Origin: Phoronis ovalis
Lineage: Eukaryota; Phoronida; Phoronidae
Assembly (NCBI GenBank): GCA_028565635.1
Contig: JAOXYB010017807.1
Location: 1-18,560 of the forward strand
Direction of reading: 5' to 3'
DNA: 18,560 nucleotides
Shown piece by piece: positions 17,614-18,560 of this stretch; positions within the stretch are counted from its first letter, which is position 1; each line of letters starts with the position of its first letter. The translations under genes were made by a program, and so were the position numbers. The notes under the pieces are model-generated. The model had not been told where the DNA came from, ran no database searches, and saw only the letters and a program-made list of their open reading frames with translations.

Positions 17614-18560
17614 GTGAGAGGCAATAAATTGTTACAGCACTGTGGCTGATCAATGGCAAATGCAAATCCTTGAGTTCAATAAAAAAAACTTTGTTTTGTA
17701 CCTTGTTTACAGCAAGTGCATAGTTTTGTAGTTTATAGTATCATTTGTACATCATAGAAATCTGATGTTGCCAGGTAACTGTTCCTAGAAGCATAAAAGT
17801 TGTTAATGAACTCAGATACCTCATACTAATAGGATTTTATAATGTTTTTGACATGTTTTCACTGAGTTCAGTAATTTTCTTTTATACCATGAACTATAGT
17901 GCTAGCAATATAATTGGTGTCAGACAGACATTTTGTATTGCTAAGCTCTGAGACTTGAAAACTGTTAAATAATTACTGGTAGAACTTCTGTCATCTATAT
18001 TTTATAGTTGCTGCAAGTTTATTTACTTTTAAAGCTAATGTCAAAGATCACCAATGTAATTTGTATCAGTTTCATCCTGTGACTTTTAATCTTGCAATTG
18101 TATTCATTTTGGCCTATAGGATATTGGCAACATTTACATGTCATACCTGTATCTTTCAAAATAGCCTCAAGCAAAAACACTTCAGTGGTATTATATAGCA
18201 ATTGGCAAACATGTAATTGAAAGGCAGTTAGTGATTTAATGTTTAATGTCTGACACCATCTTTTTATTGAACCAATCTAACAGTACAATTTGTTTTAATG
18301 TTCTGTCAAAATACATAGTTTATGTTAATAATACTGGTCCTTCCAAAACACTCTATAACAAAGTCCTTTAAATTTTGAATTTAAAAAAGCAGATTGAGAC
18401 ATTGGATCTTTTAAAATTCCCTTGATAGTAGAACGCTTTGTTTTTTTGTCATTTGACGTATTGTGATATTTTTAGACCTCCTACTAGATTAACCAAGCAA
18501 TAACTGCCTTATGAACTTTGTTGCAGTATTTGATCATAAGAAGTCCTAATTAAAATATAT
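17614..18560 (+). other. Myosin intron 4, partial
   Basis: From the GTGAGAGG donor to the window edge there is AT-rich sequence. I searched for the short exon expected next (encoding a DRENQS-like peptide in phase 1) and did not find it, so it must lie further right. No repeats or RNA genes seen. Confidence 0.6.

Noticed and set aside
18381-18400. Acceptor-like aaaaaagcag followed by ATTGAG, considered as the next myosin exon
   Set aside because: In the required phase it gives an immediate TGA stop, and the text does not encode a DRENQS-like peptide.
1-18560. CRISPR array, operon, prophage or other prokaryotic system
   Set aside because: Spliced animal genes, a TATA promoter and AT-rich introns make the window eukaryotic; no regularly spaced identical repeats with unique spacers occur.

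Overview
The window looks like AT-rich genomic DNA from a marine invertebrate, most likely a lophotrochozoan (mollusc, brachiopod or similar). Exons are short with GT-AG introns, introns reach several kb, one promoter has a TATA box, and the muscle myosin N-terminus reads much like bivalve striated-muscle myosin. Phylum is an inference; no search was run. Nothing prokaryotic or viral is visible.

Two protein-coding genes lie head to head, both running off the window. On the minus strand (about 8987 down to 208) seven coding exons join in one frame into an armadillo/HEAT-type helical protein that I identify as the N-terminal part of MEI1 (meiosis inhibitor protein 1; plant counterpart PRD1), needed for programmed meiotic double-strand breaks. 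Its exons are 8960-8711, 7995-7948, 2676-2605, 2466-2275, 1634-1428, 1107-991 and 442-208, giving about 373 codons before the window ends. On the plus strand, from a TATA promoter at about 12300, lies the 5' end of a muscle myosin heavy chain gene: a non-coding first exon ending at 12343, then coding exons 12868-13062, 13326-13469 and 17457-17613, giving the first 165 residues. The P-loop exon and the rest lie beyond 18560.

The intergenic region (about 9000-12280) holds the mobile DNA. A 336-bp non-autonomous inverted-repeat element at 9712-10047 has matching ends, an apparent 8-bp target duplication and a degenerate ~31-bp tandem array inside. A diverged, truncated, inverted second copy at about 10311-10715 is interrupted by unrelated sequence with a short tetranucleotide run. 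Next to the myosin gene is a plausible muscle promoter: CArG box, E-boxes, palindromic CCAAT, full CRE and TATA. A YY1/ETS-like pair near 11203-11229 may mark a second, TATA-less promoter.

The large introns (2677-7947 in the MEI1-like gene, 13470-17456 in the myosin gene) are AT-rich, and I found no convincing exon or RNA gene in them. The two genes have unrelated jobs (germline recombination and muscle contraction); their adjacency appears incidental unless the intergenic regulatory sites prove to be shared. I did not find a clear novel multi-gene system; the least familiar structure is the inverted-repeat element with its internal array.
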